Part shown: positions 11,099 through 23,965 of the stretch, piece after piece
Layout of the letters: the number at the start of each line of letters is the position of its first letter
How positions within the stretch are numbered: the stretch's first letter is position 1
NCBI GenBank assembly: GCA_965153455.1
Contig: OZ234499.1
Coordinates: 15,868,271-15,932,270, forward strand
Origin: Sphagnum compactum
Taxonomy: Eukaryota; Bryophyta; Sphagnopsida; Sphagnales
Reading direction: 5' to 3'
Length of the DNA stretch: 64,000 nucleotides
The notes under the pieces: generated by a model
What the model was told of the DNA's origin: nothing
The model's input: only the letters and a program-made list of their open reading frames with translations
Database searches by the model: none
Position numbers and translations under genes: made by a program

Positions 11099-13900
11099 TG
11101 ACACTCATTTGGCACGTGAGTTATGATTTACATAAAATCCATTTCCACAATCAACCACCAAACTCCATTGAAAATCCTTTTTACCAAGTTCACAAATCAT
11201 AAGACAAAAAACACAAAACTACTTAGTTGCAAAAATGATGCAATAATGTCCCCAAAATTGTATCCATATGTTTAATTAACATTCATGTATTATTTATTCA
11301 CATTGTAATTTGGCTTTCTTGATGACTCAAGATTCTTTTGAACACTTTTTTGGTGAATTTTGCCTTTCCTTGGTTTCTTTCACAATTTCAACTTTGTTTA
11401 CAATAAACAAGTTTCTAGAAAGCTGCCAAAATATTCAAGTTCTTTCTCAACAATTAGGTCTTTTTCAATTGTCCAGTAGTAGTCCAAGGATACATCCAAC
11501 AACTCATCATCCATGGTGAGAAAGATGGAACCCTTTCTCCACTACTAAATTTATTGTTGGTTTTCCTTCAGGTTTTAGTTTCATTCCAATGATACTGGCA
11601 AAAAATTTGTCATAACACAACAGAAATTGCACCATAACTTCAAAAATCAACTCTAACAAAAACGACCACAACATAAGTATGTGTGGAAAGTAAATGTAAG
11701 ATAGGGGGTTAGAACTTAGAACATAAATATCAACATAGAGCTTCTTCCATTATGCTGCAGATAGGTACTAAGATACCTTCTTCAAGAGGTTAAAGAGTCA
11801 AGACCCTGCGCAAAAATTTACTAGTGTATTTGGACACCATGTTCTACAGTAGAATTTGACCTCTGAGAAATGCCAGGTCTCTACAAGGGCTCTTCCTTCT
11901 GCTGCAGCAAAATATCTCCCTTTTTTGGGGAAGTATCTCACAGGGATCTTCTGTTTTCTTAGCCTTGTAGATGATCCTCCTTGTGATTTGTTGGATAATC
12001 TCATTGGGGTCAAAAAATTCCAGCAAGTCTTTACATACAAAAGGTCTCTCCTTGCATGGGCCCTTCTTCCGGTAATGCACTTGACCTCAAAAGGTACCTA
12101 CATGTACAGCCCTTTGCAAAAGTTTTGTAGTCTAAATGGTGGGCACCTAAAACCAACCATGCAATGTGCATGCACACAACACAACAATTTCGTACGATGA
12201 GTTCTTAAGTTTGTTCAATGGGTTCTTACACAAGGAGCTTAATCCAAACACAATTTAATTTGGTCAAATTATGGCAAAAGGGTTTCTATGTTCACCTCAC
12301 TATTTCTCAACCCTCCTGCTTTGAAAGAACGCACACCTAGCAGTTGCAGTTGCACTTCTACAGTGGGTTTTTCAGGTACGATGACTGACACTTGTTGGTT
12401 TTGTGGGTAATTCCAGATCCTGAAGGGGGCGCCACCCACCAGAATAGTGCAGAATCTGCTGGAATAGCGAGCCAGCGTCTCAACATTTTACATAAAACCC
12501 CAACTATTTGACTAGGAGGTAGTACAAATAATGGGTGAGTGGGAGATGCGGGATACGTACCCTTAGCTGGAAATGTACTAGAGAGCAGGCAGGGTTTGGC
12601 CGACTCCTGGGAAATGTACTGCAGAGCAGATAGGGTTTGGCTGATTCCAGCTCCTAGCAAGCCCGTGGTGAAGCCCAGCATCAGCAAGCATCAGCAAGGC
12701 CTGGTGGAAAATAGGTCTACAGAATCAGCACCCCCCATATTGAATGCACCAATTCTGCATGAGAATAAGAGCTAACAGTGGTGTGTTAAGGGGAAGTGTA
12801 AGACCTTTTGTTGACGGAGGAACTCCCCCAAGATAAAGATCTGGGGACAGTAGGTTGGAGGGTAGATTAGTAAACAACAAAGAGACTCCATGATGCAAAT
12901 GCAGACCTTGCAGACCTGAGCAAACACTGCTAAAGAACCCGTAAAAGCTCAAGACCACACAAAAGCTCAAACTCTTCTGTCTTGAGCTTTGAAGAGTTCT
13001 GAGTTGGAATGGTTTCAAGGTCCATCCTGCAAAAGATTTCCTGTTTTGAGTTTCTGTCAAGAAGGGACAGCAAAGTGGCTCAATATCACCAAACTTGGCA
13101 AACCCTGTAACATTGAAATACAATGACAAAGTGATTTTGTTTCAATACCTTCATGCTTCATTCCATAGGGCGGTAGAAGATAGAGCAGGAAAGATCAGAC
13201 AACCTGATCTGCAAAATACAAAATGCAAGCCAAAGTACAATGAAATTACAGTGGGCCTTTTTCTCCTCACACAATGTCATGAGCAGCCAAAAGCACTTTG
13301 CAGATTACCTTGCTTTCATTTACATCTTGTAACCTATTCTAAAATTCACCAGACCGTATTCAGCATTACAAGCTCACCACTTCACTGCTGAGCTCACTGT
13401 GCTAATGAAGCAATCCAGCATCTTTGGATTGTGCCTTTCAACAACCCTAACAAGACATCATCAAAACTGTCACAGGTCTTTAGGATCAGCAACTTACACC
13501 ATGTGAGAAAACCAGAAGTCTGCAGAAACCAGATGCCCAACCCAGACCTGGACCATACCCTAGGACACTCCGTCTGAAGCAAAATCTTCTAGCGACAAGC
13601 AGTCTCTCTGAACCAAACAAAAAACCCTATTACTCTCGCACAGAACTCCACAAGTAGTACAGACACACAAGAAACAGAAAGGCAAGAACTAACTCAGAGA
13701 AAGACATTGCACTGAATTGACCCCCCAAAAAAAGTCAATGCTTATTGAAGTTGTGAAAAATGTGTCACTTAACAGACCAGTTCATGTTTCATTTTCCTGC
13801 CAACCAGATATTGAGACTCCAATAACAAACTGAAAAAGTTTTGGAGGGAAAAAAGAGAGGGGTAGTGAGGAGCCCCTGTAGCAAGGAGAAAACCTGCCAT
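11099..13900. other. intergenic between P450 and DUF7138-like genes
   Basis: No complete gene could be supported. GC content rises after about 11.7 kb. Two things stand out: a coding-like remnant on the minus strand at about 11798-12084, listed separately, and a small duplication at about 12550-12655 built on GGAAATGTACT..AGAGCAG..AGGGTTTGGC. Part of 13.7-14.1 kb is probably the 3' UTR of the DUF7138-like gene. Confidence 0.5.
11798..12084 (-). pseudogene. coding-like remnant, unrecognised, frame shift in the middle
   Basis: Read on the minus strand, one frame gives HYRKKGPCKERPFVCKDLL, then EFFDPNEIIQQITRRI. After the A-run near 11925-11935 a different frame gives GRYFAAAEGRALVETWHF, then SEVKFYCRTWCPNTLVNF. 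Both halves have protein-like composition, and a one-base shift at the A-run would join them. Neither frame extends into a gene, and no flanking exon with motif support was found. I do not recognise the family. It may be a decayed gene or transposon fragment, or chance. Confidence 0.3.
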
Positions 13901-14132
13901 CTACAAGTATTTTTCATGGTACAGAGTTTGGCAAAAGCCTCCAGGGTTTATATCCACACTATCCTACAACATTGTTGATGAAATCATCTTGAACCCAGCC
14001 ATCATGAAGGAGAGAGAAGGGACCACCCACACAGATTGTATTGCCGACTCTTGGTCTCTGTGAGAAGCAAGTGGAGTGTACCACTGATGGATGTATTTTG
14101 GACTAGACTGTTCAGAATCTATGCATTTGAGT

Positions 14133-15575
14133 CTAAGCTGCAGCTTCCACATGCCGCTTGCCTGGCCGACCTATTGGCCCTGCTGGAGATGGGCCTCGGA
14201 ACCCCATAAGGATAGTGTCATCAACACACCAATGGAATGGTGGCTCTCCAATGTTCCTCTCCCGACAGAAGCAGCATAGTTTACAGGTTTTAGTGCTCTC
14301 TGCTCTACTGTCCCTTCCCACCAGCCCTTGCAGCACCCCACTGAGCTTCGAAAGCTCAAGAGGGGTCATGGAGACTGGTGGCTGCTGATGCTGCTGCTGC
14401 AAGTGTGATATCTGTACCTGTGCCTCAGTCTGTGCTTGGTGCAGAATCCTTGCCCTGTTCTCCCCTACTATAACTGAAGCTCTTGGAAAAAAGTTTCCAT
14501 TGGCAGAACCTACAGAAGACAGGTTAGCTGATGGCCTTGCAATGGGAGCTAGGTTGTTAGAAAGTGATGCTGTGCATGGGGTCACATTGAGACCAGAGGC
14601 AGGAACAATCATGCCATTCCTTGTAACACCTGTCAATGGTTTCAGACCCAGACTCTGTGGGGTGGTGGAATCATTGAATTTGTTCTGGCGAAATAGTTCA
14701 ACGAGAGGTGCTTGAAGATGATGGTGCTCTGATTCTGGCTGCTGTGTAGCAGCTTGACCATTGGCTTTCTCTGACTGTCTCGCAAATTCAGTACCTTCTT
14801 CATGCATCCATGGCTTGTTCTCCAGTTTCTGGCAGTCTTCTGCATTTCGAACCTGGGACCGCTCTACCTTCCCTGTGGAAGGAAGGCTGAAACCTTCAAT
14901 CCGCTGACCTAGCCCTGCTCCCCCATATTGCCACCCAGGCCTTGGACTTGCAAATCCATTTGGCCCCATACCCTCCCGTCTGAGGAGGGTTCTCTCAACT
15001 TTCCCTTCAGGTGCTGCCATTGAAACCTTGCCATTAGGAGAGACATTCCTAACCGTGCAGCCATTGGAGGTAGCCAGAGGAGTTACAGGTGATGGGGGCC
15101 TTTGTAGGAAAACAGGGGGAGATGCAGCCTCCAGAGAGCATGGATCATCAGTTCCACTCCCAGGCTTCGGCCGTTCATCTGAGGGTGACAGATCACCCCT
15201 AGAGGAATTGGAATCCTCATCATCTGCATTGCCAGCTTCTGCACTCCTCTTCCTTGTCACCTTGCGCTCCTTCTTCGACTTCTTAATGGAAACAAGGAAG
15301 TGACAGTCCTTCTCCCTACTGGGATTGTGCTGGTTGAGGATGATATTGAAATTGGTGTTTTCATTGATGGGGAGTTTCTGCCGCTTGTCATCCTTCAATG
15401 TTCTGCGGCAAACAAAAACTGCTGAAAGCTGGTTGGCAGGGATTCCAATCTTTTGGCTCATCAATACCTGGAAGCGCTTGAAGGTCAGCACTGAATGAAC
15501 ACCAACAACTCCTTTGTCATGCTCTTGCTCTCCATCAAAGAACACCACTTGATAAGGTGTTGCAAAGCTCTCCAT
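14133..15575 (-). CDS. DUF7138-like plant protein of unknown function
   Basis: A single uninterrupted frame of 480 codons starts at the ATG at 15575 and stops at 14133. The N-terminal region (residues about 7-100) reads YQVVFFDGEQEHDKGVVGV, then FKRFQVLMSQKIGIP and a PINENTNFNII segment, a globular fold. It leads into a basic stretch, KKSKKERKVTRKR, that could be a nuclear localisation signal. The middle (about 105-410) is Ser/Pro-rich and disordered. A conserved-looking C-terminus has a cysteine cluster, CKLCCFCRERN, then PFHWCVDDTILMGFR and PSPAGPIGRPGKRH. This architecture matches my recollection of the land-plant family now called DUF7138; the assignment is from memory of the motifs, not a search. 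The biochemical role is unknown; a nuclear role is only suggested by the basic stretch and Cys cluster. The leader upstream appears to carry an intron. Confidence 0.83.
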   Translation of the reverse strand: MESFATPYQVVFFDGEQEHDKGVVGVHSVLTFKRFQVLMSQKIGIPANQLSAVFVCRRTLKDDKRQKLPINENTNFNIILNQHNPSREKDCHFLVSIKKSKKERKVTRKRSAEAGNADDEDSNSSRGDLSPSDERPKPGSGTDDPCSLEAASPPVFLQRPPSPVTPLATSNGCTVRNVSPNGKVSMAAPEGKVERTLLRREGMGPNGFASPRPGWQYGGAGLGQRIEGFSLPSTGKVERSQVRNAEDCQKLENKPWMHEEGTEFARQSEKANGQAATQQPESEHHHLQAPLVELFRQNKFNDSTTPQSLGLKPLTGVTRNGMIVPASGLNVTPCTASLSNNLAPIARPSANLSSVGSANGNFFPRASVIVGENRARILHQAQTEAQVQISHLQQQHQQPPVSMTPLELSKLSGVLQGLVGRDSRAESTKTCKLCCFCRERNIGEPPFHWCVDDTILMGFRGPSPAGPIGRPGKRHVEAAA

Positions 15576-17760
15576 TGTTGTACTGGCCTATTTCTTTTTC
15601 TGCTTGCTGCTGAGGGCGGCCAGAGCCACGATTGTTCACATCTTCAACACTGATTGACCAGGCACCACATTTGTCATCCCTGCATCAACCAAGGACAACA
15701 AACTAGCACAAGGACAATCTCAGATACACAATCAAAAGTACTCTGCCAAACTCAGTCCAACAGAAGAAAGGATTGCTGGCACCAGCTCAACACAGCAGAA
15801 CATTGAAATGGGCGGCAGCAGCTGAGTCATGCCAACAAGAAGCAGGGGAAGCGAAAACTGGAAATTCGATCTGAAGAACATAGTGACTGAGTCATGGACA
15901 TGAATGTGAGAAGAGGCAGCACTTGAGATCACAGTGTGCAAGCAGAAACAGTTATGAAACCACCACCACCCACCCTGGACACTTTTTCTAACTGCCTCCC
16001 TCTCTCCCCAGTGGATTACTACTCTACCCTGAATAGCCCGAGAAACAAAAGTTCTTTCCCCCACCTACCCACCCTAGGAAGCAGATCCACCCTTCTTCTG
16101 CGCAAAGATACCTCCGATGGAACGTTTGGACGATCTGGACCTCTTTTGCAGAGACAGCAAACTTGGACTTCACGCTCCGAAAACGTAGCGACTTCTGGAC
16201 GTGTGCAACGAAGAGACAGGAGCACTCGATATCAACGCCTGCAAACCAAAGCAGTTGTGAACCAGCAAGTTAGATAAGCGCGGAGACTTTTCTAACTGCC
16301 TCCTCCTCCCTCCCCAGTGGACCTACTAGCCTGCAAAAGCAGTAGAAATCCCATCAAGCTTCGCAAAGAAACCCCGTAGCACCCTGGAATGCAACCAAGG
16401 TCCAGTACTCCTCTGCAGTTCTGCGACGCCCCGCTACAATCGCTACACTCGGACTGTTCAAACTGGACAAGCTTCAACGTACTCGGGGGAAAGAAAGAAA
16501 ACACATCAACATCCAAAGACCAGATCTGCCGACAGAATATAACCAGAGAGCAAGTGCACGGGCAGCAGAGTAAAACACAGCAGTGACCGCACACAACTAG
16601 GCTTCAGATCCAAATCCGCCCTTGGTTTGCAATGTGTGCCTGCCTCGCCGAGCGGAGCTGCAACACCTCAGCCTTACGACTGCGACGGGGGACCACGGCT
16701 CCCGGAGCTCTTCGGAAACATTCCTTCATTACTTCATGCATGAGAAAGCTCCTAGGCTTCTTCCGGGAAAGCTTTTCCGTACATTTAGGAGACTAAACAT
16801 AGCCCGGACGAAGGGATCCATGCGACTTACCGACTACTGGAAGCAACCTCTCCTCAATGATATTCTCTCTCGTGTCAATGCAGACGGCAAACAGAGCGGG
16901 GAGACAAACACAGAAGGAGAACGGAACAGCAGAGAACCAATTCCGTCTCTGGCAAGCGAAAACCCGGTCACTGACTGCACTCAATTGCTGCCTTCATCAG
17001 TAGTGCTGCAGAATGCTAGCGGGGCCAGACCAATTACCAGTTCCCTCTAACCACATCGTCTTCCCCCAACGATGCATCCACAGACGCTCAACAAAGAGGA
17101 GCGCAGAAAACGCATAAAAAAAGAAAAGAAAAGAAAACCACAGACAGACACAGACAGACAGAGAAGAAGCCTAAAACACAAAGCAAAACAGTGGGACTCC
17201 TCATCAATTCACACTCCCAGAACACGGTTCCAGCCCCGATCTTCCGCCGCTTACCTGTCTAAGCCATGCCCGGACCTCCAAGGGAACGCTGGACGCCGTC
17301 TGTAAAAGGGCGGAGATACAAAACTTGCCTTGCAACCATCGCACAAAAGCTTCATAATAAGGTCATCGGAAAGGGCTTTTCGAGCGCCGTTTGTTGGAGG
17401 AGGTTCCTTAGGAAGGCATGTACACGACTAATGCTTCAAAGAACGCGGAAATGCTCGCTCGACCTGCGCTTCTCTCCGCGTCTCTCTGGTCTCTCTCTCT
17501 CTCTCGTCTCTTCCGCTCGCGCACACTGCGTTTCTTTCCTTCGCTTCCCTTTCCATTCCCTGCGTCCCCTCTCCGGTCTTTCTGTCCAGGTCCCGATCGG
17601 AAGTTTCGAGATCTCATTCACACAGTGACCGGGAATCAGCGTCCGCCAGCTCCGATACGGATCTCCGAACAACATCTCCATGACCCAGACCCAAGTCCCG
17701 AGCGGAAGTCCCGAAGTGGAAAAACACCCCATTTTTTCCTCGCTCTGCTACTTCAGCCTG
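15576..17760 (-). promoter_or_regulatory. 5' leader with large intron, and promoter, of the DUF7138-like gene
   Basis: GC-rich compared with the flanks and without a motif-supported coding frame. On the minus strand a good donor (AG/GTAAGC, exon end 17255) and a good acceptor (TGCAG before 15679) suggest a leader intron of about 1.57 kb, 17254-15680. The CT-rich tracts near 17480-17620 read as GA-rich in the transcript sense. The block ends at 17.76 kb, where a MITE remnant starts. Long introns in plant 5' leaders often raise expression. The splice call is inference. Confidence 0.45.
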
Positions 17761-17768
17761 TTTTCTTT

Positions 17769-17975
17769 TAGCCAGAAACTGAAATTAAAATAATTTCAAT
17801 AGCCATAATTACACCAAAATTTTAAATTTTTTTCCCCGATTTCTATACATGGTTGAAGTAGGGCAGCCAAAATATAGAAGGATTCTTATTCTTTTTATTT
17901 TCATATTTCGCTTGTATAAAAATTTGGCTAAATCTTCCTAAGGATGATCGCCACTTTGGCTACATCACAAAATTG
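17769..17975. repeat. TAGCCAAA-type MITE, partial copy
   Basis: It shares with the 39081-39578 element the phrases AATAGCCA.AATT, TTTCTATACATGGTT.AAGTAGGG.AGCCAAAA and the terminus GCCACTTTGGCTACATCACAAAATTG. It corresponds to the right half of the full element and lies immediately upstream of the DUF7138-like gene leader. Confidence 0.75.
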
Positions 17976-18118
17976 ACAAAAAAAGACGTGGCTCTTCCTC
18001 CTTTAACTGACATCCCAATTTCGAAGAGCCAGATCCAAGTCCCGAAAGAAACAAAGAAACAAAGAAAGAAAAAGAAAGGGGATCTCAATAACGTACCCAA
18101 TCACTGGTCACCACAGGT

Positions 18119-18302
18119 GATAGACACTCGTTACCCAATCGTCAACCGCCATGTTGGATATAGCACCTGGAATCGAGGGGATACACACTTATTCAACCAA
18201 TTAAGAATCGCCATATTGGAACGGGATCTGGAATCGAGGGGATACACACTCGTGCAGCCAATTGTGAACCGCCATGTTCGGACGACATCTGGAATCGAGG
18301 GG
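18119..18302. repeat. three-copy tandem repeat, 61 bp
   Basis: GGAATCGAGG starts at 18169, 18230 and 18291, an exact 61-bp spacing. Units share an ACACACT(C/T)(G/A)T phrase, AACCGCCATGTT-like sequence and CTGGAATCGAGGGG. It is fairly GC-rich for the surrounding DNA and has no coding motif. Confidence 0.8.
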
Positions 18303-21300
18303 CCCACTGGGGATTTGTTTTTTTTCTTTCAGGGGGGCTGTTCTAACTTTTGCTGTCTCTATAAAAGAGAGGTACCCTACAGGAAGGTAGGTAACCTAAA
18401 CTAGGTAGGTAGGCAGGTAGGTAGATAGGTCAGTACCCATGTGTTTGTCACCAAATATGGAAAAAGCTAAATAAATAAATAGCTATGACGTAAGTACGTG
18501 ACCCCTTTTACGCACTCCCATTGGCCCAGAGCTCTAAAATTAGCCATCCAAAAGGGCCGTGTCCGTTCCCCAATTTTCGTGGAAAGTAAAGAACGAATTT
18601 TGTGGGAGGGCTGACTTTGGGGGGTTTAGGGCCTTTGTTACTTCCTCAAAATAAACAAATAAAAATATAATCAATGTAAAATACATTTATATTGAAAATA
18701 TTGAATACTATAATAATAGTAATATAAAAGAAATTCAGAAAAAGGAAAACATTGGAATATAATAAATTGTTTCGGAGACGTATTATGCAATCCATTTAAT
18801 TAAAGAGGAGAGAATTTGAGACATGAACAATAGCCGGAAATGAAAAACAAATTTGAACCAAAAAAACATTGTGGCTTAGAAGTGATGGTCGGTGGGTGAC
18901 CAAAAAACTTGGTTTGGGTTTGCCGGAAAAATATATGTGACTTTTGGGTTTGCCGGAAAAAATATACTTTTGTTTGTCTTGCATCTTTTGAAATTATGAC
19001 TCTCAAGTAAATCTTCCCTATATAATATATAATTTTTGGAAAACATGTTTCCAAAAGGAAATGAGAAGACTTCATTAAAAAATGACCCTTTTTTACACCC
19101 ACCAGGTATTGCATGGAATTTTTTAATAATTTTTTTTTTTGGTCAAGGTCTTTAGTCTTGGGCAAAATTAATTATAATTGGTCACAACAAATTCAAATTG
19201 ACAAATTCATTGCAATTAAATGCATCAAAATTAAAATGCAGACTAAACGATTATGTGTGCAAAAGCCACTCAAATTTAAAGGATTAAAATTAGATTAAAT
19301 TTTAATATGGAAGTATACTTTTTAGAACCTTGGGAAGCCTCCATAATTTTTATCTATTTTGAGTGATGAGCCAATCAAATTGGCTCATTGCCAAAAAGAA
19401 ATTGAACTTTGGAGGCACCTCGTCTAATTAATAGGAGAGGTATATATATTGATAAAATTAGTTGGGGTTTTGGCTTTGGTATTTGCACTTGTTTAACACG
19501 GGTGGGGCCTTTCAGTTCGGATTTAGGCTTCGTCAATAGTCCATATGTTATCGGGAAATTTTTTCCATACTAAGTATATAGTGTTCGCCATGAGTGACTA
19601 TCTACCCAATTCTTCATACAATTTATTTAAATAATTTATGTAATGTGGGTTGAAAAACTAGTGCGGATCACACCAATTATGAGCATTGCGGACAAAAGGT
19701 GAAGGACATAGAAGGACATCAGTATGACGATATCATCGGGCAAAGCCTCGACCGCATGAACCCTCCATGTTCATTTCCCAAGGGGAAAATTTATTTAATG
19801 GAGAAGGTGACATGATCGAAGGTTTCATGAAGACACTTCGTGTCACATTTCCTTGAGTCTTTACTCCAAACCAGTTTTTTTTTTTTTTTTTTTTTTTGTT
19901 CTCTCCTACAAATTATGTCATTTTTTCTTCTATACAAGAATCAGGAAATTTTTGGAAATTTTGTTTTATTAGTGTAAATTTTGATGAATATTGCTACTTT
20001 TTGAGAGAGAAATTTCCAAAATTTTATCACAAAATTGAATTGAGAGGGAAAAAAAAACCTTTTACTTTCCGTGATTTGTGTTAATTTTGTAATTAGCCAA
20101 ACACAATGATGTCTAATGGTTTATGGGTTACGGTTTTTTTTAGGGAATGCGTTTGGGCGATTTGGTGGCAATGATGTTTAGGGCATTCTTAAGGCGACTC
20201 TTACCCAAGTTTCTTCCTTCTCCTTATCTTGACTCTCGACTTTACCAGGGTTAAGTAAGAGGTGAAAAGAGTTAGACCCATTTTTGTTGTTTATTTGTTT
20301 GCTTTTTTGTACCGAATCAAAATTGATGAAATGAAAAGAATACATGTGATGAACCCCACTAACATCTAAGGTACTGAAAAAAAACTTATAAAAAGTCTAA
20401 AGTCCTTGTGTCACACAATACACTGGGGCAACCAAACTTCAACCCATCTTGCTTCACCTTTCCCAAGGCTTGGATTCTCAAATCATCCATCAACAACCCA
20501 CTCCAAACTATCATACCAACATTTAAATTTTTTTATTAAAAAAAACTTTTGGATCAAAAGTGTGTTCACCCATCAAAATAAATTGTCAAAAATCAAAAAT
20601 TTAAAAAAAACCAAGGTATCAAGTGTTCAAGAAAATGAGAAAATTATTTGTTTCGGAAAATGGAAAGTTCGTCTCTTGAATTGGATTGGATGTTCTACTA
20701 GCAAAAAAGCCATAATTTTCAAATCATTTGAAAAATCGGTTCCATTTCGGGTTTCGTTCTTGCTAACTCGTACCAAAATCGACGGTTAATTGCTGATTAA
20801 CCTTTGGTTAAAACATCACCCTAACACCACCCTAACAAGGGGTGTGTCACACACTATGGCCTTGCCAATTTATATTCAAAAGTATCTTAAGGCAAAAGAA
20901 GAATTAATGGAAACTCAAATATTTCCCCATGCAAAAATATAATCTTCAAAGAATTCATTAAAATTTTATTAAAATTTTTATTTAAAAAAAAAACCAAAAT
21001 CCTTTAAATTATTATAACTCTATTATAACTAATCTCAAGTTTCAACAAAAGCCAAAATATCATCTTTCAAAAATCCTCATATAGAAATAGACCAATTAAT
21101 TAATTAGGGCCCAAAATCCCTTAAGGTAGTACTACTCTACACTCTATAATGAATCTAAACACAATATCCTTCCTTGCCTACCAAGGGGCAAGGCCAACAA
21201 AGTGCCACATTTATCAATTTTTAATAATGCAAAATTATCATCAACCTCTTTAACATCATTTTAGCATGTTCACACATTGATTCTTAAGTGCTAATTAATA

Positions 21301-22004
21301 TTGAGTTATATTCTTGCAATCCAATTCACACTTACAATGTAGCGTCTTCTCCTTTTTCATTTTTTCAATTGATTTTTTTTTTCCCTTTTTTTGTTTTTTG
21401 GCACCATGGTCTCTTTTGAGAAGTTTTTTTATTTTTTAAGTCTTTTTTTTTCCCCCCTTGTCATCAATCTTCCTCTCTTTTGTTATATTGCTTCTCATAT
21501 TTTCTTTTTTTGTCTCGTTTTCAATGCAATCTTTGTGTTTTCACTTCATTAAAAGTTTAGATTTTGTTCTTTTTTGGTGAAGATATGTAGTTGTTTTTTT
21601 ATTTTTGTTTTGTTGCTTTTGGTTTTCTTGGTCTTTCTTTGCTTTCAAATTACAATGCAATCTTTGTGGAGAAAGGAGAGGCAAAGAGAGAAGGGGTGGA
21701 AGAGTGAGAGGTGAGAAGAGAGGGAAAAAAAAACCAAAAAATGAAGAAAGAAAATAAAATGAGATAATTTTTTTTGAATGCATGGCTAACATTGAGTTAT
21801 TTTGTCAATTTTTTTAATAATTTAGCTAACATTTGTGTTTGGCCTTAAAATTTAAATTAAAAAAAAATTAATGTTAGTTAACAATGGGTGTTAACCAATG
21901 ATTGTTGAGACCAACAACCCTCATATTTTTTATGCACTCTATACCCAAATATGGTGAGGATGGAAATTTTTTGAGGGTCGTGTTGAATGCTTTTCTTTTT
22001 TCTA

Positions 22005-22200
22005 ATGTGATGTAGCTAACGTGGTGATCATCCATAAGCCGATTTAGCTAAATTAGGCTATTTTCAAAATATGAAAGATATATATTTAAAATCCTTATAT
22101 ATTTTTGGTTAGCTATTTGAACCATGTATAAAAAATTGGCGATTTTTTTCTAGATTTTTTTTTTTTTTTTTTCAATTTTGGTGAAATTGTGAAACTTGTG
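22005..22200. repeat. TAGCCAAA-type MITE fragment
   Basis: The order GATGTAGCTAACGTGGTGATCATCC, AGCTAAATTAGGCT, ACCATGTATAAAAAATTGGCGATTTTTTTC and AATTTTGGTGAAATTGTG follows the left half of the full element at 39081-39578, with many substitutions. It is a diverged copy. Confidence 0.55.
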
Positions 22201-23734
22201 ACTTAAATTTTCAAAAAAAATCACAACAATGCAAAAAAAATTTGCACCAAAAGAAAAGGCTAGTCACGATATACCCTTACCCTATCAATACATTTTTAAA
22301 CCCAAAATGTCATACTGAATGGGACCCATTGTGTGTGGAAGTCGGTTTGGTGGCAAAACCCATTTGCTTTTATTGAAACCTTAGGTGAAACATTGAGTCC
22401 ATCTTACTTATGCATCCGTGCATGGGGTTTCAAAAACCAACCATTGGATTGAAGGGCTACACACTCAAAAAATTCTTAGTAGAAATATCGGCCAAAATCA
22501 AGCAAGGGATGAAGAGATATTCCCCCCTTTTTGTTTCCAAAAAACTTTGCCATTTTTTCTTTTTTTAATCAAACAAAATTGCCATGTTTCTACACATTGT
22601 TCAAACAAGTATCCAGGATATAAAAAGTTTTTTTAATAAACCTAATGTGTTCATTTTAGCAAACCATAACAACCTTGTACAAGCTAATAATTAGAGCAAA
22701 ATTCATTATAATTGGTCACAACAATTCAAATTGACAAATTCATTGCAATTAAATGCATCAAAATTGCATGAACCTTCAAACTTCAAATGTATAGTAACAA
22801 AGAAGAGTTGAAAAAGCTTAAAATTAAATATGAAATATGTATGCAACATAAATAGTGTAATTAACAAGGTACAAAAATAAATGGTTACCAAATGGATAGG
22901 GTCTAAGTTACCTTGTACTTAGTACTTACCCATTAATAAAATCCAAAAAAATTAACTTGTTAAGCCCAACAATCTTGAGTACCTAATTAATTTCCCTCTA
23001 ATTACACATAAATTCCCTAATATTTAAAATTGCACTATTTAACCTAACCCTTTATATAGACTACAAAAATCCCAACATGTCAATTTTATTATTATTATTT
23101 CTCTTTAACAAGAGCATGCCATTATTGTGTCAGCCCAGAATATCCAAATCTTCTTCACTATTATCATTTGGCTATCTAGTATGACTTATTCTTCAAGCTC
23201 ATGGCTCATGGCTCCCAGTCTGGGTTGAATCCTGACATATCAAAGGCTCACCTTAAACCTCTTCTATATGAAGAAGTACTATATATGTCATTCATCCCTA
23301 TTATATAGCATTTGCAAATGGGTTCTAGTCAATATAGCATGAAAAAAATGCCCCCCCCAAAAAAAAAAAAAACTTGAGAATTAATTCTTATCCAAGAATG
23401 AATGAATTTATAGCCAATAAAAGAGACAAGGTGTTTGTGAGAATTATAGCCAAAATGGTGGTATGCATACTATATACACCATTGGAATAACTCAATATAG
23501 ATAGGTATTTGTGACGAAGCAAACTTGAAGAATTAGTTAGGTACTTATTTCTCCACCATGACTCATGCTCATTCCATTTGATATTTGCTTCATCTCCTTA
23601 CATGTGCTAAACCCTTAAACCTCATATTTTGGTATGAAGTATCGACCTTGAACATATCAAAATCGTTCTCGAAGGTGGGGAAATCGTTTCCAATATCGAG
23701 TTTTGGGATGTTATTGAAGTCTAGGCCTATCGAT

Positions 23735-23965
23735 GTTGAGATGAAGCTAAGGTGACGATCATCCATAAAAATGTTTAGCCAAATTTGGCAACTGAAAAAA
23801 CAATCTAAGCATCCTTCTATGTTGTTGGCTAACTATTGCAAAATCATATGTAAATTTGATAATTTTTTTGAAATTTTTTTTGAAACCTCACAACAAAATG
23901 CCCCTAAAATCACTTTTTTTAATTTTAAAAAAAAAATCACCAATTGCTGAAATTTCAAAAAATGG
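23735..23965. repeat. TAGCCAAA-type MITE fragment
   Basis: AAGGTGACGATCATCCATAAA, TTTAGCCAAATTTGGCAAC, GTTGGCTAACTATTG and AAAATGGCTAGTTTTAGCC appear in the same order as in the related copy at 22005-22200 and the full element near 39.1-39.6 kb. It is non-coding and diverged. Confidence 0.5.
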
